Assembly: GCF_000219915.2 (NCBI RefSeq)
Contig: NC_017964.1
Coordinates: forward strand, 1,488,001-1,552,000
Length of the DNA: 64,000 nt
Direction: 5' to 3'
From: Advenella kashmirensis WT001
GTDB lineage: Bacteria; Pseudomonadota; Gammaproteobacteria; Burkholderiales; Burkholderiaceae_B
The notes under the pieces were generated by a model that saw nothing but the letters and a program-made list of their open reading frames with translations, was not told the DNA's origin and did no database searches. Positions 19,563-28,171 of this stretch are shown one piece after another; position 1 is the stretch's first letter; the number at the start of each line of letters is the position of its first letter. Position numbers and translations under genes: made by a program.

Positions 19563-20009
19563 ATGCGTCATTTCACATTCAAATCAATTTTGCTTGCGAC
19601 ACTGGGATGCCTTGCTTTTGCCGGGCCGGTTTATGCCGCTGATCTCTATCCGGCCGACCTGGCAAAACAGGAGCCACGACTGGCCAGCGCATTTGCGGAC
19701 CTGACAAAATCACTCGTCCGCAAGCATGCATGGGTAATGGATTTTGGCGTAACGACGCCCGTTGAAGAAACAACGTTGAACAATGAAACATATGTACGGC
19801 TGTCGGGTTGCAAACCGCATGATTGCCCATCAGAAAAATATGTGGTGCTCGTTTCTAAAAAAAACAACCACGCCGTGGGTGCGTTTTTAACAAACCGGCA
19901 AGCGGCTGCGGGCGCGTTATCAGACAGCACGATTCAATGGCTTGGGCAACCCACGGATGAACAGGTTGCGCAATTGGCCGCTGCCTTGTTTCCCGCGGCA
20001 GACAGTTAA
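19563..20009 (+). CDS. ivy: Ivy-type lysozyme inhibitor
   Basis: This 148-residue periplasmic protein has a signal peptide ending GPVYA before ADLYPADLA. The CKPHDC loop at residues 83-88 is the diagnostic element of the Ivy family, which inserts into the active site of C-type lysozyme. Overall length and the preceding YVRLSG strand fit. It protects peptidoglycan from host or grazer lysozyme, or controls endogenous transglycosylases. It is convergent with the beta-lactamase gene, with a strong hairpin between. Confidence 0.88.
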   Translation: MRHFTFKSILLATLGCLAFAGPVYAADLYPADLAKQEPRLASAFADLTKSLVRKHAWVMDFGVTTPVEETTLNNETYVRLSGCKPHDCPSEKYVVLVSKKNNHAVGAFLTNRQAAAGALSDSTIQWLGQPTDEQVAQLAAALFPAADS

Positions 20010-20054
20010 GCGGGTCGTTCGTGGATTTGTAGTCGTGTCATGATATCAAACGAC

Positions 20055-20079
20055 CACCGGGCACCTGCGGTGCCCGGTG
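20055..20079. terminator. Perfect 11-bp hairpin between ivy and the beta-lactamase gene
   Basis: CACCGGGCACC and GGTGCCCGGTG pair perfectly over 11 bp with a three-base loop. It lies between convergent genes and probably terminates transcription. No T-run follows on either strand, so it may instead act as an mRNA 3' stabiliser. Confidence 0.55.
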
Positions 20080-20152
20080 CTGCTGCCTACCCTGTGCAAA
20101 ACATCGCATAGTGCTTGCTCCTAAGCCGCTTGGTATTTAGCTCAAAGTCCGC

Positions 20153-21309
20153 TCAGAATCCGCTTAGAATCCGATGTGCGATTGCGATCCGGTCTGCATT
20201 CGGATAGTTTTTATTGGCCAGGATCACAATACCAAGCCTGCGTGCGGGAACAAAGGCCACATAGGCGCCAAATCCGTTGGTGGACCCCGTTTTGTTTATC
20301 CATACATCGTCGCGCGGCGCCATCGGCGGTACCAGCGCTTTTACAGGTTGCGGTTTCAGCGCAAAATCGGCAGAGTTGCCTTGCTGTAAAGATTCAAGTG
20401 TCACGGGGTATGGATATTGCTCCCAGATCAGATCCTGTGTCATGGCAGCTGTCTGGAAATATCCTGTGTGCGTGTTCGTTACCGCTGCCTGCAAACGTTC
20501 ATCCAGGTCTGTCATGTGCATATTGCTTTTGAGAAAGTGCACCATATCCGCGCTGGTCGATTTTGCACCATAGGCCTGCGCCCACAGCATTGCCTTGCTT
20601 ACCCTCGTCGGCGTATTCTGTTTGGTGTAGCCTGAGCATAATCGGCCATCTTCTGTCCAGGAACATCAATATACGTGTTGGTCAGTCCCAAGCCTGCATA
20701 TATTTGTTTTTCCATCAATGGTATGAAATCCTGGCCCATCACCTTTGCAGTGATCAATCCCAGCATGCCTATTCCCGGATTGGTGTAAGTCCTCTGCGTG
20801 CCTTTTTCAAACGGCGGTTTCCATTGCTGCAGATAGGACATCAGTTGCTCATTGTTCGTGATCTCTTCGGGCACCTGTAGCGGAAAGCCGCCGGGTGTAT
20901 GGGTACCCAGTTGTATCAGGCTCACCGAGCCGAATTCGGTGCCCTGCATTTGCGGTAAATGGGTAGCCACCGTATCGGTCAGCTTCAGATGCCCCATGAC
21001 CTGAGCGTAGCTTGCCAATGTCGCCGTAAAGGTTTTGCTGATCGAACCCAGTTCAAAAAGGGTGGACGAAGTAACGGCATTTTCAGTTTTCTTTGAGGCA
21101 ACGCCATAATTGAACAGATAAGTTTCCCCCTGCACAATCACGCCGATTGCCATGCCGGGAATATTGTGCTTTTTCATCACGGGTATTACTGACGCGTCTA
21201 CCCGTTGTTTTATAGCGGTCTGCTCTTGCGCGGCGTAGCCAGCCGTAGAGGTGAGGGCGCCTGTAATCAAAGTCAGCGCTGCAAGTAATGGGGACAAAGA
21301 AGTGTTCAT
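20153..21309 (-). CDS. Class C (AmpC-type) beta-lactamase (frameshifted)
   Basis: This is a periplasmic serine beta-lactamase of class C type. A signal peptide ends STAGYA. The active-site motifs are SISK (89-92), YTN (175-177, the Y-x-N motif) and KTGSTNGFG in the last third. The frame breaks near 20630: restoring one G in CAGGCTAC turns the stop-bound read into DYAQGYTKQNTPTRVSKAML, which continues to 20153. All catalytic residues are kept, so the gene is probably functional if the break is a sequence error. A penicillin-binding or esterase role is possible, but length and motifs favour a beta-lactamase. No ampR-like regulator is adjacent. Confidence 0.82.
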
Positions 21310-21582
21310 GGGCGAAAGAATAAAAGTAATTGAAAGTGGGAGGGTCCTGTATTGTCACCCATACGCTTACGACCGATAAGCCTGGATTGGTAACGAAATG
21401 CGAAAGGGGGAGGCAGGTTGGGCAATTTCCGCAGGCATGGGCAAGGTCGCAATAAGTCGTTCTGGTTGGTCATTATATTTCGAAACGAATGTCAGCTTAT
21501 TTCAGATCAAGGAGTTTTCATTCGTGTCCATGTAAACTCGAAGCCGTACGTATGTAGATCACCTATCCATCGTACCCTTTGC

Positions 21583-21611
21583 CCTGGTCAGAAATGGCCA
21601 GGTTTTTTTTT
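21583..21611 (+). terminator. Rho-independent terminator without an upstream gene
   Basis: CCTGG and CCAGG pair around a ten-base loop and are followed directly by a run of T. On the plus strand the preceding 250 bases hold no good open frame, so it may end a small RNA (see findings). Confidence 0.5.
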
Positions 21612-21780
21612 GCCGGTCGCCTAAGCCACACAAGAATAGACAAGTGTGAATCATTCAAAAGTGTGGATAATTCAATCTTACTCTGCGCCGGCCCTACAGT
21701 AGGCCGGCTACCAGGGACCAGTGCAGCCCCCGCGATCTGCTGGCAGGAGCGCCGCAGCAGGCGGGCCAGATCGGTACAGG

Positions 21781-21817
21781 AAAAAAAGCCCCCATTAGTC
21801 GTGCAGACCAATGGGGG
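21781..21817 (-). terminator. Terminator of the Hint-domain gene
   Basis: CCCCCATT (21789-21796) and AATGGGGG (21810-21817) form an 8-bp stem with a 13-base loop. Read on the minus strand it is followed by seven T, about 100 bases after the stop of the Hint-domain gene. Confidence 0.75.
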
Positions 21818-21923
21818 TAATAGTAAACGATTACGTTATGCTCTTAAACTTAGGTTAAATACACGGTTACGTTAACGCTGTTAAGCCGTGTCCTTCAATG
21901 GCCTCGTTCACTCACTATGAGTA

Positions 21924-23555
21924 CTAGGCCGCACGTACTGTTTTTTGAACTTCTGCGTCCATCCAGTAAGAATAGGTACGCAGCACAGTCAGTTCAAGTG
22001 TTGCCGCGCCCGTTGTGTTGATCAGGGTAGCAGGAATAACAGCGGCGCCATTGGTCCAGCGCATTGCCGTACCCTTGACATCCTGGGCAGCGTTCAGGCC
22101 AGTCAGCGCAGTGTCTGTCAGGCTGATCTGTTGACGACCACCGGCTGTTGACACTGCGATACCAGACAGGCCAACACCGATCTGACGCACGTCACGACGC
22201 GCCAAAGGCGTGACGTCGCGAACAATCGCAGAGCGGGACAGAATGCGAATATCACCCGCATTGGCCGGCAGTGCAAAGTGATACACGCCTTCTTTGCTGA
22301 ACTCTGGCGTTGAGTGAACAATCTGGCCATTCACTTCAATGCACAGCGCTGCATCTGTGGTACGAACTGCACCGGTTATCGCTTCAGCGCGGGCCAGCAG
22401 TTGTTTGCGAATAGCCTCGACAACAGGACCTTGCTGAACGACTTTGATGCCTTCTACTTCAGGACGGCCTTCGGCAGGACCGAAGTCAGGATTCATCGCT
22501 ACATCAGCGGCATTCTGGAACATGGAGCGGTTACCGGTATCGACATAAGATTCGGCGGGTACGCCTTCGGTCAGAATAATGTCAAACTGCTCAAGCTCAA
22601 CATGGAAGTATTCGAACACTTTGGTGTTGAACTGCTGAATAATAGTCTGGCCATTTACCAGCATCATGGCAGGCACCAGCGTGCCATCAAATGACACATG
22701 GTGGCCGGGAGACAATGTCAGGTCGCGATGCGGCACGTTGTTGGCAATGGAATCTTTCTTGAACAGGATAGGGAAGGCGCGCACGGCATCTTTGGCAGGA
22801 ATGCGGTTTTTGTACAGGGTGCGATGACCCAGCCATTTAACAGTGGCAACGCCGCCGGCAGCGGTTAGTACTTTATCGCCGGCTTTCAATGTTTCAACCT
22901 GAACTTCGCCGTCTGGTGTCGCAATGCGTGAGCCTTTCAAGTAGCACGCATATACCATTTTGCCGCCTTCGAAAGTGACCTTTGACAAGTCTTGCCCTTC
23001 GGCATTAAAACTGCCAACGACCCGACCGTTATCGTCGCGGAAAACCAGATTGCTGCCTTCAACCGCGCCTTGCGTTGCGCCATTCACCTGGATCTGATCG
23101 CCAGCGGAAAGCCCGGCAATCTTGGGTGAGCTGGACAAATCAAGTTGCAGGCCGCCCGGATTGTAGATCAAAGTGGACGTGCCATCGCCGCCCAAATCAA
23201 AGGTGGTCGAGTTTCCAGCGCCGCCGCCGATAGAGGGGGGAGAATATTCGAGTGTTGAACCTTCACCAAGATTGTAATTGCTGGTTTGCCCTGCACTTAG
23301 ATCGAAAAATTCGGAGATCTTTACGTGCGCATTTTCGCCCAGATTCAGTGTTGAAGTGCCGCCAATCGGAAACAGGCGCGTCTGTGTCAGATCCAGAACG
23401 TCATTGGAATTTGTCGCGTTATTGATTGTCAGTGTGGTGTTGCCTGCCACGCTATCGACGGTCAGTTTTTGATCGCCAGCATAGGAGCTCTGGTCGATAG
23501 TTTTAATTGAAGAGGTAAAACCGCCAAGTGTGATCGTTGCCATGTGCTTACTCAT
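21924..23555 (-). CDS. Hint-domain (hedgehog/intein-like) protein with beta-repeat N-terminus
   Basis: This is a 543-residue protein. Residues about 1-200 are Thr/Ser/Asn/Gly-rich short strands (TTLTINNATNSNDVLDLTQT, TSTLNLGENAHVKI) like beta-solenoid adhesin segments. A Hint_2-type domain starts at Cys204 (CYLKGSRIATPDG) and continues through LKAGDKVLTAAGG, VKWLGHRTL, HRDLTLSPGHHVSFDG (276-291) and LEQFDIILTEGVPAESYVDT. The cysteine and histidine block needed for N-S acyl shift chemistry are present. About 200 further residues follow. No signal peptide is seen. The start is ATG 23555, with ATG 23543 as alternative. Hint proteins self-process or anchor to surfaces; the role here is unknown. 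Confidence 0.75.
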   Translation of the reverse strand: MSKHMATITLGGFTSSIKTIDQSSYAGDQKLTVDSVAGNTTLTINNATNSNDVLDLTQTRLFPIGGTSTLNLGENAHVKISEFFDLSAGQTSNYNLGEGSTLEYSPPSIGGGAGNSTTFDLGGDGTSTLIYNPGGLQLDLSSSPKIAGLSAGDQIQVNGATQGAVEGSNLVFRDDNGRVVGSFNAEGQDLSKVTFEGGKMVYACYLKGSRIATPDGEVQVETLKAGDKVLTAAGGVATVKWLGHRTLYKNRIPAKDAVRAFPILFKKDSIANNVPHRDLTLSPGHHVSFDGTLVPAMMLVNGQTIIQQFNTKVFEYFHVELEQFDIILTEGVPAESYVDTGNRSMFQNAADVAMNPDFGPAEGRPEVEGIKVVQQGPVVEAIRKQLLARAEAITGAVRTTDAALCIEVNGQIVHSTPEFSKEGVYHFALPANAGDIRILSRSAIVRDVTPLARRDVRQIGVGLSGIAVSTAGGRQQISLTDTALTGLNAAQDVKGTAMRWTNGAAVIPATLINTTGAATLELTVLRTYSYWMDAEVQKTVRAA

Positions 23556-23826
23556 CCATATAAGTAAAAAAGCGAGTTAATTGGAAAATCAGTGGCTTTA
23601 ACAATCTTTACAATTGGCATGCAATTAATGTATTCAATTGTAATATTGGTTAAGGCATCGCCAGTCTATCGAGCCCGGATGATGGCTACAACGACACAAT
23701 CATAAGAAATGTCATGGCATAACATTCCTTGACGATATTCCCACAGAGCCCGATATTTTTAGCTGTAGGTTATCTGCACAATGGCGGCTCATATAGGCTT
23801 TAAGGCGAACGATAAATTTCAAGCAA

Positions 23827-24105
23827 TTATATTTTTATGTCCGGCCCGGACGAATCGACCTTCTGTCCGGACGTGTAATATCGACGAAGCGATTTTTCCC
23901 AGTCAATCACCGAAGGGTCGCCATACGCGACCAATTGAAATTTAAATTGTTTGAAAATGTACCAAAGTCGACTATTCGTCTGAGGCTTGGTTTCCCAGGC
24001 AAATATTTTTCCGTCCTTATTCATGGTCAGAAATTTGGTCCATTGTGGAACGATAATGAGCGTGTCGTAGTAATTTACGATTTTGACTGATTGCTTTATC
24101 AGCAT
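23827..24105 (-). CDS. Hypothetical protein, 92 residues
   Basis: I do not recognise this protein. It has balanced, protein-like composition with aromatic residues (IVPQWTKFLTMNKDGKIFAW, then SRLWYIFKQFKFQLVAYGDP). The W...MNKDGKI..WE pattern recalls small phage-type proteins seen in prophage and island regions. The ATG at 24105 has no clear ribosome site. It lies in AT-rich DNA beside the Hint gene on the same strand. It may be a real small gene of the accessory region or chance. Confidence 0.35.
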   Translation of the reverse strand: MLIKQSVKIVNYYDTLIIVPQWTKFLTMNKDGKIFAWETKPQTNSRLWYIFKQFKFQLVAYGDPSVIDWEKSLRRYYTSGQKVDSSGPDIKI

Positions 24106-24503
24106 TGCTGGGTACCCACTGTCCCGGGCCGCTTTTGATTGTTGCTCGAGAAGGCCAGGGTTTACATTGAAAGGGATAATGTAACGCTTTGTGTACTACT
24201 CGATTGTCAACAAGTGAAAAGCAGGATTGCCTTCACGTGTAAATAAAAGGTCAGGACAAAATGTCCTTCTGGAACAAATAACAGAATTTTTCCATGGGAA
24301 AATTTGATGTTTAAAAGGACGATGCAGGCAAGATGTTTTCACCACCCAAATGTAATTACCGTTATTTGCGCCTGCCTGGAAACCATTGCTACGAAACGCT
24401 AAGCAGTTTTTTGTATGCCATTGTCGATGTAAAGCAGCGACAGCCATAATCCAGAATTGTGCTCAATTTTTGTTTTCACTCGCAATTGAATTTTTATAAA
24501 AAA

Positions 24504-24540
24504 AACCTCACACAAGAATTTGGCGAGGTTATTTTTCTAA
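24504..24540 (-). terminator. Terminator in the AT-rich tract
   Basis: AACCTC and GAGGTT pair around a 15-base loop. A run of T follows on the minus strand and AT-rich sequence on the plus strand, so it may work in both directions. It implies a transcript from the right, where only a doubtful 77-residue open frame (24559-24792, minus) is seen. Confidence 0.5.
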
Positions 24541-25690
24541 ATATCACTGGGTACATTGTTAGAATTTCTTTGCCCAGAACGAACAGCGCTTATTTTTAAA
24601 ATATTGTCGTCTGTTCGCGATTCGAATATTACACCTGTATCTAAAAATATCAACATCACGTTTTCCCCAATGCCTGTGTAAGACCCAATCTGCAAACACA
24701 ATCTTATTCAATTGTTTGAGTGCAGAGCACCGGATAGGGCGCAAGTGCAAAGTTGGTAAACAAAATCTGGTCGCTTGGTGATTTGGTTCCACGCATTTTA
24801 TCCTTTGCTACTATCCACTCTGTCTCAAATCATCAATGCATTTATTCAAGAGGTAATTATCGATTTGTCTGCGCAATGACGAGACTAACGTGATACGAAA
24901 TAGCAACAGCTTCGCATGATATTTTCAGAACTTACGAATGATCCTTTCACCTGGGTGTTCAACACAATCTGTTTTTCTATTGCAAATGCAAAAAATGGGA
25001 ATGAAAAACAAGGGGCTTAAAAACCTGAGCGGATTGTTTTGTCTGGGGATAAAAACGAGGATTATGCGGGGTTGCACTGCTCCTGATTTTTATGTGTCAA
25101 TGCAACCAAATTGTTGCGGGTGCATATCGAAGAATTATGTATCATTATTATTAATTATTTATATTAAGTTACATATAGCAATATTATTTTTTTAAATACA
25201 TTGCATATGTAAAATAAAACGCGCACACTCTGCCTCGTAGTTCAATTAATAATTATTATGAAATATAAAGAACTGAGACAGGATCGCTGCTGCATTTAAT
25301 GCGTATTATTTAATATAATATTTATTTAATACATTGATATTAAACAATAAAATAAATTATACGCGTGAAAGATTTATTATCTCATAACCAAATATTTCCG
25401 ATAATCGGCAAAAAAGCGCTGGCCTAATTGCATGGCCTGCACCAATAAAAATTAAAACCAGGTAACTAATTAATTATTAAATATTACCAAAATTAATTAT
25501 CGTAAATAAATATTTGTAACGTCATTGGTTGTCTGGTCGCAGATTTCAGACCGGATAAATCGGCGGTCTCTATCAATCTTCAATACGCTGATCGCGTGGA
25601 TCAACAGAGAATTTGCTGCTTTATTTGATTTGAAAAACCGGGCATCACGTCCGGGACTTTAATGCTATCTATCCTTTAAGGAGCAGCAAA

Positions 25691-26092
25691 ATGAAAAAAC
25701 TACTATTAATCTCTGCATCTGCTTTGGTAATGGCTTCAAGCGGCGCGTACGCTGCGACTCTGACCGGTGGCTTTTATGGTGTAGGCGGCACGGCAGGCAG
25801 TACCGCAGGTGGTGGTTCCACTGCGTCCGGCAGCCAGGGTTCGATTCTGGCAGGTGCAGCGACCAATACATCGGCAGCTCAGAACCAGACCATGTCTGGC
25901 GCACAGGTTACCGGCAGCTTTGGTGGCGTCACGACCATTACAGAAGGCAATTCATTGTCCACACAAACCAATACCGGCGGTGCGCTTGGTCTGGCAGGTC
26001 AGACTTCTAATGCGAGCGCAGGGGGTGCATTTGGATCAGGCGCCACTGGCAATTTCGGCACCATTGGTGGTTTTCTTAGCTTCACACCGTAA
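25691..26092 (+). CDS. Secreted Gly/Ser/Thr/Ala-rich protein, paralogue A
   Basis: This is a 133-residue exported protein of unknown family. A strong AAGGAG site precedes the ATG. The signal peptide ends SSGAYA. The mature chain has no cysteine and is built of Gly, Ser, Thr, Ala, Asn and Gln (GSTAGGGSTASGSQGS; NTSAAQNQTMSGAQVTG; LGLAGQTSNASAGGAFGSG) and ends FGTIGGFLSFTP. The next gene is a clear paralogue, sharing GSTAxGGS, NQTxSxAQV, GVTT, QTNxG, AGQTSNAxAGGAF and FGTIG. The composition recalls amyloid or adhesin subunits, though it is not CsgA or FapC by motif. A function cannot be assigned. Confidence 0.75.
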   Translation: MKKLLLISASALVMASSGAYAATLTGGFYGVGGTAGSTAGGGSTASGSQGSILAGAATNTSAAQNQTMSGAQVTGSFGGVTTITEGNSLSTQTNTGGALGLAGQTSNASAGGAFGSGATGNFGTIGGFLSFTP

Positions 26093-26239
26093 TTTCCCTT
26101 GACTCGACAATAACTTACCGTAACCAGGCTATGTTCACAGAAAGCCGACACGTTAACAGTTGCCAGAAGATCGACGTAGAACATTGACTTGGTTACCTTG
26201 GATATATGCCAGTTAAGACAGCAACTCAAGGAGATAAAA

Positions 26240-26635
26240 ATGAAAAGAATATTATTGCTATCAGCGCTCGTAATTGCATCGACGGCGGTTTCGGCTCAAA
26301 CGATTACGATTGGCGCGTTTGCAACCAGCGGTGGGGCCGGTAGTACGGCCAGTGGCGGTTCATCGGTAGCCGGCACTCAGGGCTCGCTTGGTACTTCGGC
26401 CGCAGGCAATACCTCTACTGCATCCAATCAAACCGCATCTGCTGCTCAGGTAGTGGGCGGGCCGACAGGCGTGACGACGCAGACAGCGGGACAATCTGTA
26501 TCTTCGCAAACCAACTCAGGTTTTTCTCTCGGGTTTGCGGGGCAGACCTCTAATGCCACTGCCGGTGGTGCCTTTACATCAGGAGCGGGCGGCACCTTTG
26601 GAACGATCGGCTCCTTTGTTCACTGGACACCTTAA
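26240..26635 (+). CDS. Secreted Gly/Ser/Thr/Ala-rich protein, paralogue B
   Basis: This is a 131-residue paralogue of the preceding protein, with about half of the residues shared by eye. ATG 26240 follows AAGGAG. The signal peptide ends STAVSA. The mature chain is free of cysteine, rich in Gly, Ser, Thr, Ala and Gln, and has the same order of blocks: GSTASGGSSVAGTQGS, SNQTASAAQVVGG, SSQTNSGFSLGFAGQTSN, AGGAFTSG and FGTIGSFVHWTP. The conserved end (FGTIGxF..xTP) may be a sorting or assembly signal. It lies 147 bases after paralogue A, so the two may be transcribed together or separately. Confidence 0.75.
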   Translation: MKRILLLSALVIASTAVSAQTITIGAFATSGGAGSTASGGSSVAGTQGSLGTSAAGNTSTASNQTASAAQVVGGPTGVTTQTAGQSVSSQTNSGFSLGFAGQTSNATAGGAFTSGAGGTFGTIGSFVHWTP

Positions 26636-26716
26636 CGCGGGTGCGGATTGCACAAGCAAGTGCTAAACGAAACCATCTTCTCGGGGAGAGCACACTCTCT
26701 CCGTAAGGGAATTGCC

Positions 26717-27379
26717 ATGAAAATGATACTTGTCGTTACCCTTGGGTTACTGCTTTCACCTCCGGTATTTGCCCAATCAGCGGGTGCTATCTCGGGCTCG
26801 AATTCAAATGCCAACAGCGGATCAAGCGCCAATTCAAATCAATCCGCCGATTCCGGTGCCGCAGCGGTGGTTGATTTGACCTTTGGCGGCTCCGAACAAA
26901 GACGTACACAGACCGTCCACACAACCCCAAATGTATATGCACCGCCCAGTATGTTTGGCGGCGTGAACAACTGCGGCCAGTCGAGCACATTTGGTATTGG
27001 TGCGACCGGCTTTGGTATCGGTGGTTCGCTGGCCGGTGAGTCCGAAGCGTGTAATGCGCGTGAAGATACCAGTATTGCGTACAAACTGGGATACAAAGAT
27101 GTGGCGGACATGCGGTTTTTCTGTTTCGGTGAAGACGTGAACCGCAAAGCCTATGAGTCCACCGGTCGAAATTGCCCAACCTATGCAACTGCCAAGGGCC
27201 TTCCTGAGCGTCCGGTTGCCGCCGTTGATAACAGCGGAATCAATAACAGCCAGCGTCAGCGTAATACCAATCGGGTAGTTGCGACGACGCCTGTACGAAG
27301 TCCCGAAGTATATGTGGACAGACCAAGGGTGCAGCCGCAGGCTACGCAGGATCTTCGTGCATTTTACGGTTCGAATTGA
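26717..27379 (+). CDS. Secreted Ser/Asn-rich protein with cysteine-bearing C-terminal domain
   Basis: This is a 220-residue exported protein. The ATG follows AAGGGA; the signal peptide ends SPPVFA. Residues about 22-50 are a Ser/Asn repeat (SGSNSNANSGSSANSNQSAD). A Gly-rich middle (STFGIGATGFGIGGSLAG) is followed by a conserved-looking domain with four or more cysteines (NNCGQSS, EACNAREDTSIAYKLGYKD, MRFFCFGEDVNRKAYES, GRNCPTYA) and a Pro/Arg/Gln-rich tail. Such CNxRExxxxxxxLGxxDxA patterns occur in uncharacterised exported proteins of islands and prophages. It closes the three-gene set and may anchor or export the two paralogues; that is inference. Confidence 0.7.
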   Translation: MKMILVVTLGLLLSPPVFAQSAGAISGSNSNANSGSSANSNQSADSGAAAVVDLTFGGSEQRRTQTVHTTPNVYAPPSMFGGVNNCGQSSTFGIGATGFGIGGSLAGESEACNAREDTSIAYKLGYKDVADMRFFCFGEDVNRKAYESTGRNCPTYATAKGLPERPVAAVDNSGINNSQRQRNTNRVVATTPVRSPEVYVDRPRVQPQATQDLRAFYGSN

Positions 27380-27541
27380 TTATGCCGGCTTGGCATGATC
27401 ATAAAAAATTCGAACCAACTGCTAGCGAGGCTGAAATATGTTCTTTATCCCAAGGCCAGGTTGCTTTGAACTGCGGTTTGGGCAGCCTAGGGAAAAATAA
27501 GGCGCCGTCGCTATTGATAATGGCACATGGCGGCGCCCTGG

Positions 27542-27567
27542 CGCCTACCAGGCGGGCATTTTTTTAT
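27542..27567 (+). terminator. Terminator after the secreted-protein genes
   Basis: CGCCT and AGGCG pair with a three-base loop, followed by GGCA and a run of seven T. It lies about 160 bases after the third secreted-protein gene and before the HTH gene. Confidence 0.55.
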
Positions 27568-27643
27568 CTTGAGGGTCGGAAGTTGCCATGGCATGTCATG
27601 ACCCAGTGAAAAACTGCTCATGTGATAATTAGAACAATCACGA

Positions 27644-27958
27644 ATGAGTACGATCATGGACGACGAAATCAAACGCTGGACAGCAAAGCGTAAAAGTGCG
27701 CTGGTGCTGGACATTATCAAGGGTAAATCGACGGTTTCAGAAGCCAGTCGCACTTATAACCTGCCTGTATCCGAGGTGGAAAACTGGGTGGTTGATGGCA
27801 AACGCGGTATGGAGAATGCATTGCGGGCAAATCCGCTGGACATCAAAGAGCAATATGAGCGTCAGCTCAAACAGCTACAGGAGGCTTACGGAGAGGCGAT
27901 GCTGGAATTGCGTGCAAAAAAAAAGCTACAGCCTTTGCTGGACGAAGATGGCAAATAA
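27644..27958 (+). CDS. Small helix-turn-helix protein, DUF1153/transposase OrfA-like
   Basis: This 104-residue protein has an N-terminal HTH of the DUF1153/IS3 OrfA kind (KRWTAKRKSALVLDIIKGKS, then EASRTYNLPVSEVENWVVDG) and a C-terminal coiled coil (KEQYERQLKQLQEAYGEAML). Stand-alone proteins of this type are often annotated as transposase but lack a catalytic partner. No IS ends or OrfB are visible around it. It may be a DNA-binding remnant of a mobile element or a regulator. ATG 27644 or ATG 27656 could be the start. Confidence 0.65.
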   Translation: MSTIMDDEIKRWTAKRKSALVLDIIKGKSTVSEASRTYNLPVSEVENWVVDGKRGMENALRANPLDIKEQYERQLKQLQEAYGEAMLELRAKKKLQPLLDEDGK

Positions 27959-28171
27959 TTCAGTAGGAGCGCCAGTGATTCACAGCGGACGGACGCATTG
28001 TTTCGATTGTCATCGCTGTGCTATGGGATTGGTCCAGACCAATGCATTTGCTTTAGCTGCCTGAATTGCACAGAAAACCTATGAGTCATTATTATTTACT
28101 TTGCCCTTGTATGTGCAAAGCTTCTTTCCATCACGCTGTCGCGAGAAAAATCGCATGCGATTAATAGACAC

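Larger units (their letters stand above)
21310..21923. other. Intergenic region with several hairpins
   Basis: No gene is convincing in this 614-base gap between the beta-lactamase start and the end of the Hint gene. It holds a plus-strand terminator (21583-21611) with no gene upstream on that strand, a 7-bp perfect hairpin GCCGGCC/GGCCGGC (21687-21708), and the minus-strand terminator of the Hint gene (21781-21817). Confidence 0.5.
23556..25690. other. AT-rich accessory tract, mostly without recognisable genes
   Basis: This 2.1-kb stretch is far more AT-rich than its surroundings, most extremely about 25130-25530. Short open frames on both strands are weak; only that at 23827-24105 looks protein-like. 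A terminator lies at 24504-24540. An inverted repeat AGACCG/CGGTCT (25548-25553 and 25564-25569) lies in the leader of the first secreted repeat protein. The composition suggests acquired DNA and a long promoter region open to xenogeneic silencing. Confidence 0.6.

Noticed and set aside
24196..24447. 83-codon minus-strand open frame in the AT-rich tract
   Set aside because: No ribosome site, unconvincing composition and no recognisable pattern; probably chance.
24559..24792. 77-codon minus-strand open frame
   Set aside because: A terminator follows it, but the translation (many His, Arg and Cys) does not look like a folded protein and the start lacks a ribosome site.
24938..25195. 85-codon plus-strand open frame
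   Set aside because: It runs into the most AT-rich DNA, ends in a chance hydrophobic tail and has no ribosome site.
27971..28170. Possible remnant of a mobile element after the HTH gene
   Set aside because: No terminal inverted repeats, target duplication or transposase OrfB sequence could be found; a short palindrome AATCGCATGCGATT at 28149-28162 alone is not evidence.
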